A DNA stretch of 10,749 nt. Origin: Treponema sp. (lineage in GTDB: Bacteria > Spirochaetota > Spirochaetia > Treponematales > Treponemataceae). The notes beneath the pieces are model-generated. The model saw only the letters and a program-made list of their open reading frames with translations, had not been told where the DNA came from and searched no databases. A program made the position numbers and the translations under genes. Of the stretch, positions 1-6,008 are shown piece after piece (within the stretch, counting starts at the first letter, position 1; each line of letters starts with the position of its first letter). The stretch spans positions 1 to 10,749 of the forward strand of contig JAGADS010000131.1 in assembly GCA_017613485.1 (NCBI GenBank), read 5' to 3'.

Positions 1-139
1 TGGGGCCTGAAAACAGATAGGCATGGGCAATCTGCTTGGATTCAATGGCATTTTTGAGCGTGGATGCGACAAATTCCTGCCCGACAAGATTTTCAAAACT
101 CTGCGGCCTTCGTCTGGTCGCCGTAACTTCATAAGCCAT
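1..139 (-). CDS. dnaX: DNA polymerase III subunit gamma/tau, N-terminal 46 residues (partial, runs off left edge)
   Basis: Translating the minus strand from the ATG at 139 gives MAYEVTATRRRPQSF, then an ENLVGQEFV segment and, at the window edge, IAHAYLFSGP. This is the canonical start of bacterial DnaX: the RP(Q)xF(xx)LVGQ block followed by the HAYLFSGP strand that leads into the Walker A P-loop. The P-loop (GxxGxGKTS) would lie just outside the window. DnaX forms the clamp-loader ATPase core that loads the beta clamp and ties together the replisome polymerases. The wording of the first residues, especially TATRRRPQSF, is what I associate with treponemes, so this fragment is the main taxonomic clue. 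No Shine-Dalgarno sequence is evident; a promoter-like pair sits directly upstream (see 146-174). The identification is secure from the N-terminal block even though only 46 codons are visible. Confidence 0.93.
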   Translation of the reverse strand, partial: MAYEVTATRRRPQSFENLVGQEFVASTLKNAIESKQIAHAYLFSGP

Positions 140-145
140 GACGAC

Positions 146-174
146 AGAATACCCTAATTTGGGATTTTGGACAA
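146..174 (-). promoter_or_regulatory. putative dnaX promoter with very short or absent leader
   Basis: On the minus strand TTGTCC (169-174) is separated by exactly 17 bp from TATTCT (146-151). The ATG of dnaX follows after only 6 nt (GTCGTC). A start point about 7 nt past the -10 box would fall on or next to the ATG, giving a leaderless or nearly leaderless transcript, consistent with the missing Shine-Dalgarno. Both boxes deviate from consensus, so this is a prediction from spacing and position only. Confidence 0.4.
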
Positions 175-204
175 GTTCTTTTATTAGAAAAAGACTTAAA
201 CCAC

Positions 205-242
205 AAAAAAAGAACTTCTTCAAGAGCATGTGGTGAAGAAGT
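205..242 (-). terminator. intrinsic terminator of the 286-3900 lipoprotein gene
   Basis: On the minus strand ACTTCTTCA (242-234) and TGAAGAAGT (222-214) form a perfect 9-bp stem around an 11-nt loop, followed within two bases by seven T (211-205). This is a classical Rho-independent terminator placed about 45 bp after the lipoprotein stop codon. It separates that gene from the downstream dnaX promoter, so dnaX is probably transcribed independently. Confidence 0.85.
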
Positions 243-285
243 CCGTAAAAATTCGAAACGCTTAGTTGTAATGGTGTGATTTGCC

Positions 286-3200
286 TTAGTTTGATGATAA
301 GGACAGCTTTATCCAGTGGTCTGTATCATGATTACCAGATGACTTTGCATAGAGCTGAGGGTCGGTTTCAGTTTTAAGCTCTGAAAGAGATTTTGATACT
401 TCTACGTTTGGTATCCAGTCTTTGTTAGAGCCAGAATCTTTCTCATATAGTCCGTCTGACTTATATGATACGGTATCACTGGGTTTAGTCAATGTAAATG
501 TGGGATTGTTAGTAATTCCATAAGAATCATATCTACATTCAGCAAATTCGGCATTGTTAAATTCTCGTATCATTATCCAGTCTTCGTTATTATACCTCAG
601 ATATACTTTACCGTAAATTTCTTCTGTGCTACCAGCATCATCAAAATTCACACTTAATGCGGCTTCTCTTATTGTTACCGTTACAGGCTTAATATCTACC
701 CTGATATACTTGGATACTTCCGGTGTTGATTTACAGTACTGCCTTGACTGACTGTATCTTATGACATAAGTATTGTCGGGCACAAATTCAAAATTAGAAG
801 GATTCAAAGAGCTGTTACCATATTTCAGAGTAACCGTGTTTCCTGTGTTGCCCGGAGTGATGCTGCACTTAAGCTTGTCATCTCTCAGATAATTGAACTG
901 ATATTTTAGCGCATTGCTTGAAGAAATTCCTGTTCCACCTTTAAATGTTCCGTTGGAGCTGCTTACACTTGCCTCTGCAAGTATTCCCTGTATGTATATA
1001 TTTCTGAAGAAGATCTTTGGTTTATATTTGTCTTTGGTAACCCTGATCTCAAATGAATGAGGACCTAATGCAAGTGTACCGGAACTGCTGTCTATTGAGT
1101 TACCCCTGTCTGATATGGTTATTGTAGCTCCGCTTCCGTCTGATTGTGTTTCGTATCTTAGGCTTCCCGTTCCGTCTGCAGCGAGGTTGATGTTGTAACA
1201 TTCATATTCTGACCAGTTGGTGTCCTCTGCATCATTTGTATTATTGACTCTTTGAGTTCCATTTTTGATGTAGATTTCAGGTTCCTGCAGTGCCTTAACT
1301 ACCTTTATATACTTGTAGAATGTCTTGTCATTATAGAAAGGTTTCTTTACTGTGACAGTCAGAGTGTAGTTCCTGTAGGTGTCATAAGAACCAAGGCTTA
1401 CCAGGTTGTTTACATGGGTATTTCCTGATACATTGCTTGTTGAGTTATTATAGCTGTTTTTAATTGTCATCGAGCAACCGCTTGCCGCGGTAATTGTATA
1501 GGTAACAGGAGTGGTTCCGTCTGGAACTTCTATCCATTCAAAACCGTCTGTTACTGAGCCTGTCAAGCCTGGAGTGAATGAGTAAGCCGGTTCCTGCAGC
1601 TCTTGTACAACCTTTACTTTCTTCGTTATGGTTGCGTCAATCTGGAATGCCTTGGTTACTGTAACAACTATTTCATGATCTCCAATGATAAGGTCTCCGG
1701 AATTGTTCTTTGCCCAATTGTTTATCTTTGTCGTGACAGTAACTCCAGTATCCGGTGAGCTTGATGTGTACGATACTGTGGAGCTTGTATTTGGAACCTC
1801 AATATAAAGATAGCCGTCAGTATCCGCACCCTTTCCGTTGAAGTCTTTCCCGAATGTGATTGTCGGCTCCTTGAGTTTTGGCACAATGACTATGAATTCT
1901 CTTGCAATGACATCGGTGTATCCGTCTTTTTTGACTGTGGCTTCAACCTTGTATTTTCCTACTCCAAGCTCTCCTGAATCATTCGTTGACACAGTAGTAT
2001 TAGGGCTGTTTGCCATGTTGGTGACTACTGTGCTTAAGGTTCCTCCCCTTGAATCCTTGTTGGTTACGGTGTAGGTCACTATAGAGCTGGCACTGTCAAC
2101 CTCGATATATCTATAGTTCATGGCATCTTTTTTGCCGTTGAAATCTGTTCCAAATTTTATTTCAGGTTTTGTGAGTACGGAATCGACCTTTACCTTCTTT
2201 GTGAACGTCCGTGGAATCATGTAGTCTTTGCTTACGGTGACAGTGAACGTGTAATCGTTTACAGCCAGTTCTCCGCTCTTTTGCGGTGTTGCATCAAACT
2301 GTATGCTTCCTGCCGTGGATGAAACACATGCACCGCTGTCTGCAGTTATAGGCTTAATCGTGTAGCCTGCCTTTGCTGTTGATGATGAGACCTCAATATA
2401 TTCAACTTCTCCCACCATCTGGTCGTTTGTCTTCTGAGTAAATTCATACACCGGTGCCTCAAGTGTCTTTGCGACCATAATCTTCCGTGTGGTCGTCACG
2501 TCGTTGCAGTACTGCTTGTGAATAACTGCCGTGAGTGTGTGAGCGTTTACGTTGAGTGCTCCTGTCTTTGATTCTTCTGTCTCGTCGAATCCAGTTCCGT
2601 CTACAGTGCCTGAGACTGTGGTTCCCTCTTCCGTCGGAGAAATAGTGTAGTCCACTGTTGAAGTCAGCTGTGGAACCTCAAGGTACTCATATCCGTTTGT
2701 GTCGGTCATATCGTTGAAATATGTGTCTGTTTCATTTGTGCCGAAAGTGAATGTGGCAGGATCCGGTGTCTTTACGATTCTGATTTTCTTTATTACGGTG
2801 ATCGGGCGGCTTCCGTCCTTGCTTGATGTAGATTTGATTGTATGCTGTCCTATTCTACTTACTGTGTAGTTTGAAGCTGTGACTACCTCATCATCAACTT
2901 TTACGGTTAATGTTTCGCTTGGATCTGCCGGTGCTGATGTAAATGTAACAACATCGTCATTGGTTGCAACCTCAATACATTTGAATTCATCCTCATCCTC
3001 AAGTCCGTTAAATGCATTCAGGATGGTGAGTGTCGGCTCCATAAGCTGATGAACGCCAGGCCCCTTCGGGGTTGCAAATATCTCTGATTTTAATCCGTGG
3101 GGACCCAGAACCTGCACCGTATATTCGTAGTAAAGGGCTTCTTCCTGCTCATCAAAATAATACTCAAAAACATCTTGTGTGCTAGGATCCCTGTCATCAG

Positions 3201-3900
3201 AAAGAGAAAGGATTTTGCTTCCCTGATATGTGAGCGAGTCATCCCTTTCATCACGCTCCCAGTATTTTATCTCGTATCGTGAGCCGCTGTTCCTCTTTAG
3301 GCGTTGATCCGGAATACTGAATGTAAGGTAATGTTTTCCTGTATTTCCAAAAGTTACTCTTTCAAGTGTATTGACATTCTTTACATTGTCCGGCGGTGTG
3401 TTCTGAACAAAAGTTGTCTCATAAAAAAGCTCCGGGAAAGATTCTTTTAGGTCTGTTTCACTCCAATCATTTGAACGGTTTTCAGGCCAAATGCAGCCGC
3501 TCAGTGTTATTTTCTGGCCTTCGGTGTCATCAGGAAGTGTGGCACGGATTTTTATCGTTGTGTTGTGGTCCAGTGCTGTCTCGGAATAATCGGTATAAAA
3601 ATTTGATCTTTTAGATTCGTCTGTAAACTTAAAGCACTTTTGGGTATCACTCGATTTACAGAGGATAGGGTAGCCTTTGGGATTTATCAGGTAGATGTCG
3701 ATTTCAACCGGGTTCAGGGCAGAAAGATTAGGCGAACCGTCCAGTTCTGTGTATGGCGTAAGGTATTCGATTCTACCAACCTGACATGTAGTAGTCCAAT
3801 ACTCAAGATACTCACGTACAGGCTGCTGCCAGAATTCACAGGAAGAAAAAAATATTGCGGAGATAATAAAATTGAATAAAAAGTTTGCCAGCTTTTTCAT
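286..3900 (-). CDS. large repeat-containing surface lipoprotein, intact paralogue (1204 aa)
   Basis: This is a predicted lipoprotein of unknown function. The N-terminus is a basic-hydrophobic signal peptide ending in the lipobox FSSC, with the acylated cysteine at residue 21, so export and anchoring to a membrane, possibly surface display, are likely. Residues about 50-165 form an unrecognised beta-rich domain. Residues about 168-285 read like a fibronectin type III module (PPDNV start, YEYTVQVLGPHG end). Residues 290-1073 hold about eight repeats of 92-103 residues, each with a YxYIEV-like motif near the front and a KKVKVV strand plus LxEP linker at the end. Residues 1074-1204 form a unique C-terminal region. 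The pattern resembles Ig-like beta-sandwich arrays of adhesins; that reading is inference. A near-identical but frameshifted paralogue lies at 6018-9993. A terminator follows at 205-242 and a promoter precedes at 3913-3941. The leader is unusually short and only a weak GAGAG tract precedes the ATG. Confidence 0.88.
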   Translation of the reverse strand: MKKLANFLFNFIISAIFFSSCEFWQQPVREYLEYWTTTCQVGRIEYLTPYTELDGSPNLSALNPVEIDIYLINPKGYPILCKSSDTQKCFKFTDESKRSNFYTDYSETALDHNTTIKIRATLPDDTEGQKITLSGCIWPENRSNDWSETDLKESFPELFYETTFVQNTPPDNVKNVNTLERVTFGNTGKHYLTFSIPDQRLKRNSGSRYEIKYWERDERDDSLTYQGSKILSLSDDRDPSTQDVFEYYFDEQEEALYYEYTVQVLGPHGLKSEIFATPKGPGVHQLMEPTLTILNAFNGLEDEDEFKCIEVATNDDVVTFTSAPADPSETLTVKVDDEVVTASNYTVSRIGQHTIKSTSSKDGSRPITVIKKIRIVKTPDPATFTFGTNETDTYFNDMTDTNGYEYLEVPQLTSTVDYTISPTEEGTTVSGTVDGTGFDETEESKTGALNVNAHTLTAVIHKQYCNDVTTTRKIMVAKTLEAPVYEFTQKTNDQMVGEVEYIEVSSSTAKAGYTIKPITADSGACVSSTAGSIQFDATPQKSGELAVNDYTFTVTVSKDYMIPRTFTKKVKVDSVLTKPEIKFGTDFNGKKDAMNYRYIEVDSASSIVTYTVTNKDSRGGTLSTVVTNMANSPNTTVSTNDSGELGVGKYKVEATVKKDGYTDVIAREFIVIVPKLKEPTITFGKDFNGKGADTDGYLYIEVPNTSSTVSYTSSSPDTGVTVTTKINNWAKNNSGDLIIGDHEIVVTVTKAFQIDATITKKVKVVQELQEPAYSFTPGLTGSVTDGFEWIEVPDGTTPVTYTITAASGCSMTIKNSYNNSTSNVSGNTHVNNLVSLGSYDTYRNYTLTVTVKKPFYNDKTFYKYIKVVKALQEPEIYIKNGTQRVNNTNDAEDTNWSEYECYNINLAADGTGSLRYETQSDGSGATITISDRGNSIDSSSGTLALGPHSFEIRVTKDKYKPKIFFRNIYIQGILAEASVSSSNGTFKGGTGISSSNALKYQFNYLRDDKLKCSITPGNTGNTVTLKYGNSSLNPSNFEFVPDNTYVIRYSQSRQYCKSTPEVSKYIRVDIKPVTVTIREAALSVNFDDAGSTEEIYGKVYLRYNNEDWIMIREFNNAEFAECRYDSYGITNNPTFTLTKPSDTVSYKSDGLYEKDSGSNKDWIPNVEVSKSLSELKTETDPQLYAKSSGNHDTDHWIKLSLSSN
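682..3033 (-). repeat. tandem protein-domain repeats in lipoprotein copy 1 (8 units)
   Basis: Eight consecutive units cover residues 290-1073, with boundaries near 290, 382, 484, 580, 680, 772, 875 and 978. Shared signatures are EYLEV, EYIEV, RYIEV, LYIEV or EWIEV early in the unit, an SGxL-xxG-x-(Y/H) turn about two thirds along, a final TxTKKVKVV-type strand and an L(x)EP linker. Units 2 to 5 are the most alike. Units 7 and 8 are degenerate and end in IYIQGIL and KYIRVDIKP. At DNA level the units are too diverged to be simple tandem repeats, so the array is old. Confidence 0.8.
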
Positions 3901-3912
3901 GACTCTCTCTCT

Positions 3913-3941
3913 ATTATATCTATATTCTCAATTTTCTGCAA
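3913..3941 (-). promoter_or_regulatory. promoter of lipoprotein copy 1
   Basis: On the minus strand TTGCAG (3936-3941), a 17-bp spacer and a consensus TATAAT (3913-3918) stand 12 nt before the ATG. Transcription would start about 6 nt before the ATG, leaving almost no leader. The same promoter in copy 2 (10032-10060) aligns box for box but is followed by 26 extra nucleotides of leader, which supports the assignment by homology. Confidence 0.7.
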
Positions 3942-4058
3942 GTTCAAAATTTCAAAAAATGGAAAAAAAGTTGAAAAATATCATATACCACAAAAACTGT
4001 TTTTTACAAAGGGAATTTACCAAACAGTCCAAAAATCAAGGGAAAAACTTGTTCCCGC

Positions 4059-4119
4059 GCGGATTATCATGCACAACAGACCAGAGATTGCGTCAGCAAT
4101 CCCGAATCCGTGTGGCAAA
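4059..4119. repeat. 61-bp dispersed repeat with hairpin, copy A (downstream of hepT)
   Basis: This segment matches 5027-5087 in the same orientation over 61 bp with six mismatches and no gaps (about 90 percent). It contains GAGATTGC-GTCA-GCAATCCC, a near-perfect stem-loop; on the minus strand the single imperfection becomes a G-U pair. It is followed by the invariant CGAATCCGTGTGGCAAA. Short palindromic composition and intergenic location suggest a REP-like element. Together with copy B it brackets the hepT-mntA module. Confidence 0.75.
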
Positions 4120-4140
4120 AAAATATAGCTCTCGGTATAT
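4117..4140 (-). terminator. weak candidate terminator after hepT
   Basis: On the minus strand ATATA (4140-4136) and TATAT (4127-4123) can pair around an 8-nt loop, and a run of seven T follows at 4123-4117, partly overlapping the stem. The stem is all A-T, so termination would be weak unless helped by the adjacent REP-like hairpin. It lies about 40 bp beyond the hepT stop codon. Offered as a candidate only. Confidence 0.3.
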
Positions 4141-4180
4141 CACAGTTTAAGGAGAAGCAATATAAAGGTAGAGACGTTTT

Positions 4181-4654
4181 CTATCTTGAGATAAAATCTA
4201 TCAGCTCTTTTTTTATTATTCCCCAGTTTCTATCTATGTTTATGAATAAATGAGAAAGCTTTTCCCATTTCATTGAATAGCCATAAGAATGTCTGAAAAA
4301 ATGGCGAAAGTTCATATATTCGGTGAGAATAGGATACAATGATTCTGAAAAAACAGCGGATCTTTTTTCCACGGGCTTAAACATTGATGATAATAATTCA
4401 CTATGCCATTTACCTTGTTTCGGAATAATGCCATCAATGTTTTTAGTAATAACCAGAAGAATATTTTCTATTCCATTGTAAAAAGACTGGAGAATTGAAC
4501 CAGCTGCACATAATTCAACATAGTCAGGTTCTTGTACTGCACATTTCTTTACAAGGACTGATGATTTAGAAAGATGTTCATCAAGTTGGGAAATTTCAAA
4601 TTCTATCTTTTTTTTAATGATTTCATCCAATTTTCCGAAGTTCTCCAATACCAC
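4181..4654 (-). CDS. hepT: HepT-like HEPN ribonuclease toxin
   Basis: The protein has 157 residues from a GTG start and is mostly helical. It carries the diagnostic RX4HXY motif as R117-HFFR-H122-S-Y124. In HEPN toxins the R and H form the RNase active site, and the Y is the residue that the partner MntA AMPylates to neutralise the toxin in characterised systems. A segment around residues 73-90 (IDG-x-P then KWHSELLSSM) matches the longer HepT-like family (about 150 aa) as I remember it. The gene follows mntA and overlaps it by 32 nt with the GTG start at 4654, which has no clear ribosome binding site. An alternative TTG at 4630 would shorten the protein by eight residues and reduce the overlap to 8 nt, with a GGAG 12 nt upstream. 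RNase activity and its tRNA or mRNA target are inferred from the family. Confidence 0.85.
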   Translation of the reverse strand: MVLENFGKLDEIIKKKIEFEISQLDEHLSKSSVLVKKCAVQEPDYVELCAAGSILQSFYNGIENILLVITKNIDGIIPKQGKWHSELLSSMFKPVEKRSAVFSESLYPILTEYMNFRHFFRHSYGYSMKWEKLSHLFINIDRNWGIIKKELIDFISR

Positions 4655-4898
4655 TTAAAAAATTAAAGAATGAAATCTGTTCATCAAAATCGACAAAATC
4701 AATTTTTTGAGGAATTTCATTATCAAGCCGGGCATAAACGGAAAAAAATTTTGACGGCTCAAGCCCACGAATTCCAATATCAATATCAGAGTTTTCATGT
4801 GCATGACCGGTTGCATGAGAGCCAAAAAGAAAAATTTCCCTGCAACCTTCATCTTTGAGAATAGTTGATATTTTATTTAGAGTAAACTCTGAAACCAT
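4623..4898 (-). CDS. mntA: MntA-like minimal nucleotidyltransferase antitoxin
   Basis: The protein has 91 residues. It has the nucleotidyltransferase signature GSX10DXD (G26, S27, D38, D40) after a FLFGSHATG strand, and a third probable metal-binding aspartate at D67 in KIDFVDFD. The protein ends soon after, as usual for minimal nucleotidyltransferases. In studied HepT-MntA pairs this enzyme transfers AMP to the tyrosine of the RX4HXY motif of HepT and so blocks the toxin; all required residues are present in both partners here. The ATG at 4898 is preceded by AAGG at a good distance and by a strong promoter (4920-4948), which supports the start. Antitoxin comes first and overlaps the toxin gene. 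The module is bracketed by the 61-bp repeats at 4059-4119 and 5027-5087. Confidence 0.9.
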   Translation of the reverse strand: MVSEFTLNKISTILKDEGCREIFLFGSHATGHAHENSDIDIGIRGLEPSKFFSVYARLDNEIPQKIDFVDFDEQISFFNFLSGIGELRKIG

Positions 4899-4919
4899 TT
4901 TGAATACCTTATGAACCTG

Positions 4920-4948
4920 ATTATATCACATAATACGTAAATTGTCAT
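4920..4948 (-). promoter_or_regulatory. promoter of the mntA-hepT operon (extended -10)
   Basis: On the minus strand ATGACA (4943-4948, one base from TTGACA), a 17-bp spacer and TATAAT (4920-4925) are preceded by TGA, giving the extended -10 form TGnTATAAT. The mntA ATG is 21 nt downstream, leaving room for a short leader with the AAGG ribosome binding site. It is one of the two best promoter matches in the window, and lies between copy B of the 61-bp repeat and mntA, so the module carries its own promoter. Confidence 0.7.
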
Positions 4949-5026
4949 CCGAAATTGTTCCGGTCTGTGTTTGTAAAAAATAGCATCAATCCATGAAATG
5001 ACAAAAGCCCGTAAATAATTTAACAA

Positions 5027-5087
5027 GCGGCCTATCATACACAGCAGACCAGAGATTGCGTCGGCAATCTCGAATCCGTGTGGCAAA
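5027..5087. repeat. 61-bp dispersed repeat with hairpin, copy B (upstream of mntA)
   Basis: This is the direct-orientation partner of 4059-4119 (six mismatches in 61, no gaps). Here the palindrome is perfect: GAGATTGC-GTCG-GCAATCTC, an 8-bp stem with a four-base loop. Two of the differences between copies lie in this hairpin, one in the loop (A/G) and one in the stem (C/T). The element sits between hicB and the mntA promoter. Confidence 0.75.
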
Positions 5088-5117
5088 TTGCGGAACGGTT
5101 AGTCAGAAAGAGTAAAC

Positions 5118-5146
5118 CTGGTTTTGGGTCGGACCCCCATCACCAG
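5118..5146. other. hairpin just downstream of hicB
   Basis: CTGGT (5118-5122) pairs with ACCAG (5142-5146), and inside it GGG (5126-5128) pairs with CCC (5134-5136). It starts 10 bp after the hicB stop. It could help end the hicAB transcript on the minus strand, but only a broken pyrimidine-rich tract follows rather than a clean T run, so it is not called a terminator. CAGAAA occurs on both flanks. Confidence 0.3.
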
Positions 5147-5155
5147 ACAGAAAAT

Positions 5156-5554
5156 CTATAACGCCAAAAAAGGGCGGTTGAAAACTTTCTGCAATTTATA
5201 GAGTGTTTCCAAGGTTGGGTTTGTTTTTCTCGGATTCTCCAATCGCTGATATTGTTGATAGGTCATTCCGGCTTTTTCAGCAACATCTTTCAGAGAGTTC
5301 CCGGCACGAGCCTTTCTTAGTTCAATAGCAAAGGCGATTTTCGGAGAAACCTCGACAGGATAACCTTCGGTATATTTTGCTGGGGGAATGGGAAAACCGT
5401 TTTCAATATCAACAGACAGAACACCGTCAAGGGCATCTTTTGCCATTTCAAGGGCTTCTTCCCTAGATGAACCATAAGTAAGAACATTTGTCATGTCGGG
5501 AAATTGTGCAATAAATTTTCCGTCTTTTTCTGTTATATCGCAGTTGTATATCAT
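5156..5554 (-). CDS. hicB: HicB family antitoxin with C-terminal HTH DNA-binding domain
   Basis: The protein has 132 residues. Residues 1-50 are the HicB core, a degenerate RNase H-like fold, with the usual FIAQFPDM and TYGSSREEALEMAKDAL blocks. A PP-A-Y linker follows around 57-61. Residues about 72-132 form a helix-turn-helix of the Cro/XRE kind (LKDVAEKAGMTYQQYQRLENP, then TLETLYKLQKVF). The N-terminal part normally caps the HicA active site and the HTH binds the hicAB promoter, giving autorepression. The gene overlaps hicA by the four bases ATGA and has a perfect AAGGAGGT ribosome binding site inside the hicA 3' end, so antitoxin translation is coupled but strongly initiated. Toxin-first order is standard for hicAB. 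Confidence 0.92.
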   Translation of the reverse strand: MIYNCDITEKDGKFIAQFPDMTNVLTYGSSREEALEMAKDALDGVLSVDIENGFPIPPAKYTEGYPVEVSPKIAFAIELRKARAGNSLKDVAEKAGMTYQQYQRLENPRKTNPTLETLYKLQKVFNRPFLAL

Positions 5555-5772
5555 TTTCGCACCTCCTTAAACGTCTTTGGGTCTATATTCGCTTCTTTCA
5601 AAATATCTTTGGCAAATTCGCCGAAATTATCATCTTTTCCCTTGTGGAATGGAACAGGCACCGGGCGGTCATACCCTTCTTTTACAAAGATATGGTGGGA
5701 ACTGTTTATCCTTGCCAATTTCCAACCATTCTTTTTTAGTATTTTCATTACTTGTTTTGCCGACATTCCCAT
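5551..5772 (-). CDS. hicA: HicA family mRNA interferase toxin
   Basis: The gene encodes a small dsRBD-like HicA protein. The family block reads MKILKKNGWKLARI followed by NSSHHIF, then RPVPVPFHKGKD and a C-terminal helix. The first His of SHH is the expected catalytic residue, and is residue 24 when counted from the MSAKQV methionine, as in studied HicA proteins. HicA cleaves mRNA or tmRNA as a ribosome-independent nuclease and is blocked by HicB. The frame stays open up to an ATG at 5823, but a good promoter (5779-5807) lies inside that extension and the extra residues do not look like HicA. I therefore place the start at the ATG at 5772 (73 aa) or the one at 5766 (71 aa). Neither has a Shine-Dalgarno, and 5772 coincides with the predicted transcription start. 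Confidence 0.9.
   Translation of the reverse strand: MGMSAKQVMKILKKNGWKLARINSSHHIFVKEGYDRPVPVPFHKGKDDNFGEFAKDILKEANIDPKTFKEVRK
5561..5568 (-). promoter_or_regulatory. strong ribosome binding site of hicB
   Basis: AAGGAGGT, a full anti-16S match, sits 6 nt before the hicB ATG and inside the last codons of hicA. It is the best ribosome binding site in the window. hicA itself shows none, so the operon appears built to make more antitoxin than toxin per transcript. Confidence 0.85.
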
Positions 5773-5778
5773 ATTAAT

Positions 5779-5807
5779 AGTATACAGTATATATATTGTA
5801 CCGTCAA
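5779..5807 (-). promoter_or_regulatory. hicAB promoter
   Basis: On the minus strand TTGACG (5802-5807), a 17-bp spacer and TATACT (5779-5784) are present, each one base from consensus. The next ATG starts 6 nt after the -10 box (5772), so the transcript would be leaderless or carry a leader of a few bases if the second ATG (5766) is used. Confidence 0.65.
5781..5791. promoter_or_regulatory. candidate HicB operator dyad
   Basis: TATAC-A-GTATA is an 11-bp perfect dyad that overlaps the -10 box and the adjacent spacer of the hicAB promoter. HicB proteins with a C-terminal HTH bind inverted repeats at their own promoter, so this is the natural autorepression site. It lies in a very AT-rich stretch, so chance symmetry is possible. 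Confidence 0.4.
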
Positions 5808-5896
5808 TAACAATAATTGACAATAAGGGAAAAAGGATTCAAGTGGAAAAAAAATAACACACCACCTATGTATCTTCAAAAAAAGTATGATTTGTC

Positions 5897-5963
5897 ATTG
5901 CTCGAGTGGCTGGAAGCTACGCTGCTAATAGCTGGAAGCTACGCTGCTAATAGATCGGGCAAT
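5897..5963. repeat. REP-like palindrome with enlarged loop
   Basis: ATTGCTCGA (5897-5905) and TCGGGCAAT (5955-5963) are inverted repeats, nine pairs with one G-T. The 49-bp loop is almost wholly two copies of a 22-bp unit. The arms, including the preceding GTC, resemble the neighbouring element at 5986-6008 read on the opposite strand (GTCATT-CTCG arm and CGGG-AAT arm), so the two look like members of one palindromic family. Confidence 0.5.
5909..5952. repeat. perfect 2 x 22 bp tandem repeat
   Basis: Positions 5909-5930 and 5931-5952 are identical 22-bp units, each starting GCTGGAAGCT and ending GCTGCTAATA. They sit in the loop of the palindrome at 5897-5963. There is no coding frame here. 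The exact identity points to a recent duplication, for example by polymerase slippage. Confidence 0.9.
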
Positions 5964-5985
5964 TTATAAAAATGCAACAATATAG

Positions 5986-6008
5986 ATTCCCGCGTCAAGT
6001 GCGAGAAT
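5986..6008 (-). repeat. REP-like hairpin downstream of lipoprotein copy 2
   Basis: On the minus strand ATTCTCGC (6008-6001) and GCGGGAAT (5993-5986) pair over 8 bp, including one U-G, around a 7-nt loop. It lies 10 bp beyond the stop codon of the 6018-9993 gene. It may help end or stabilise that transcript, but no T run follows directly, so it is described as a REP-like palindrome rather than a terminator. Confidence 0.5.

Noticed and set aside
1838..2074. Plus-strand open frames inside the lipoprotein genes (also 3097-3282, 3396-3614, 3640-3879, 7234-7431, 8776-9147, 9161-9541)
   Set aside because: They are antisense shadows of the repeat-coding frames; similar ones appear in both paralogues only because the DNA is similar.
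3872..4150. 92-codon plus-strand open frame
   Set aside because: It lies antisense to the lipoprotein signal peptide and promoter and crosses the 61-bp repeat; composition is not protein-like beyond its first residues.
4877..5086. 69-codon minus-strand open frame starting MPHGFEIADAI
   Set aside because: It begins inside the 61-bp repeat, runs through the mntA promoter and ends inside mntA. No ribosome binding site or family likeness.
5504..5857. 117-codon plus-strand open frame across hicA
   Set aside because: Antisense to a well-supported hicA and hicB start, including the promoter; no ribosome binding site or recognisable domain.
5909..5952. CRISPR-like array
   Set aside because: Only two directly abutting 22-bp units with no spacers and no cas genes nearby; this is a simple tandem duplication.
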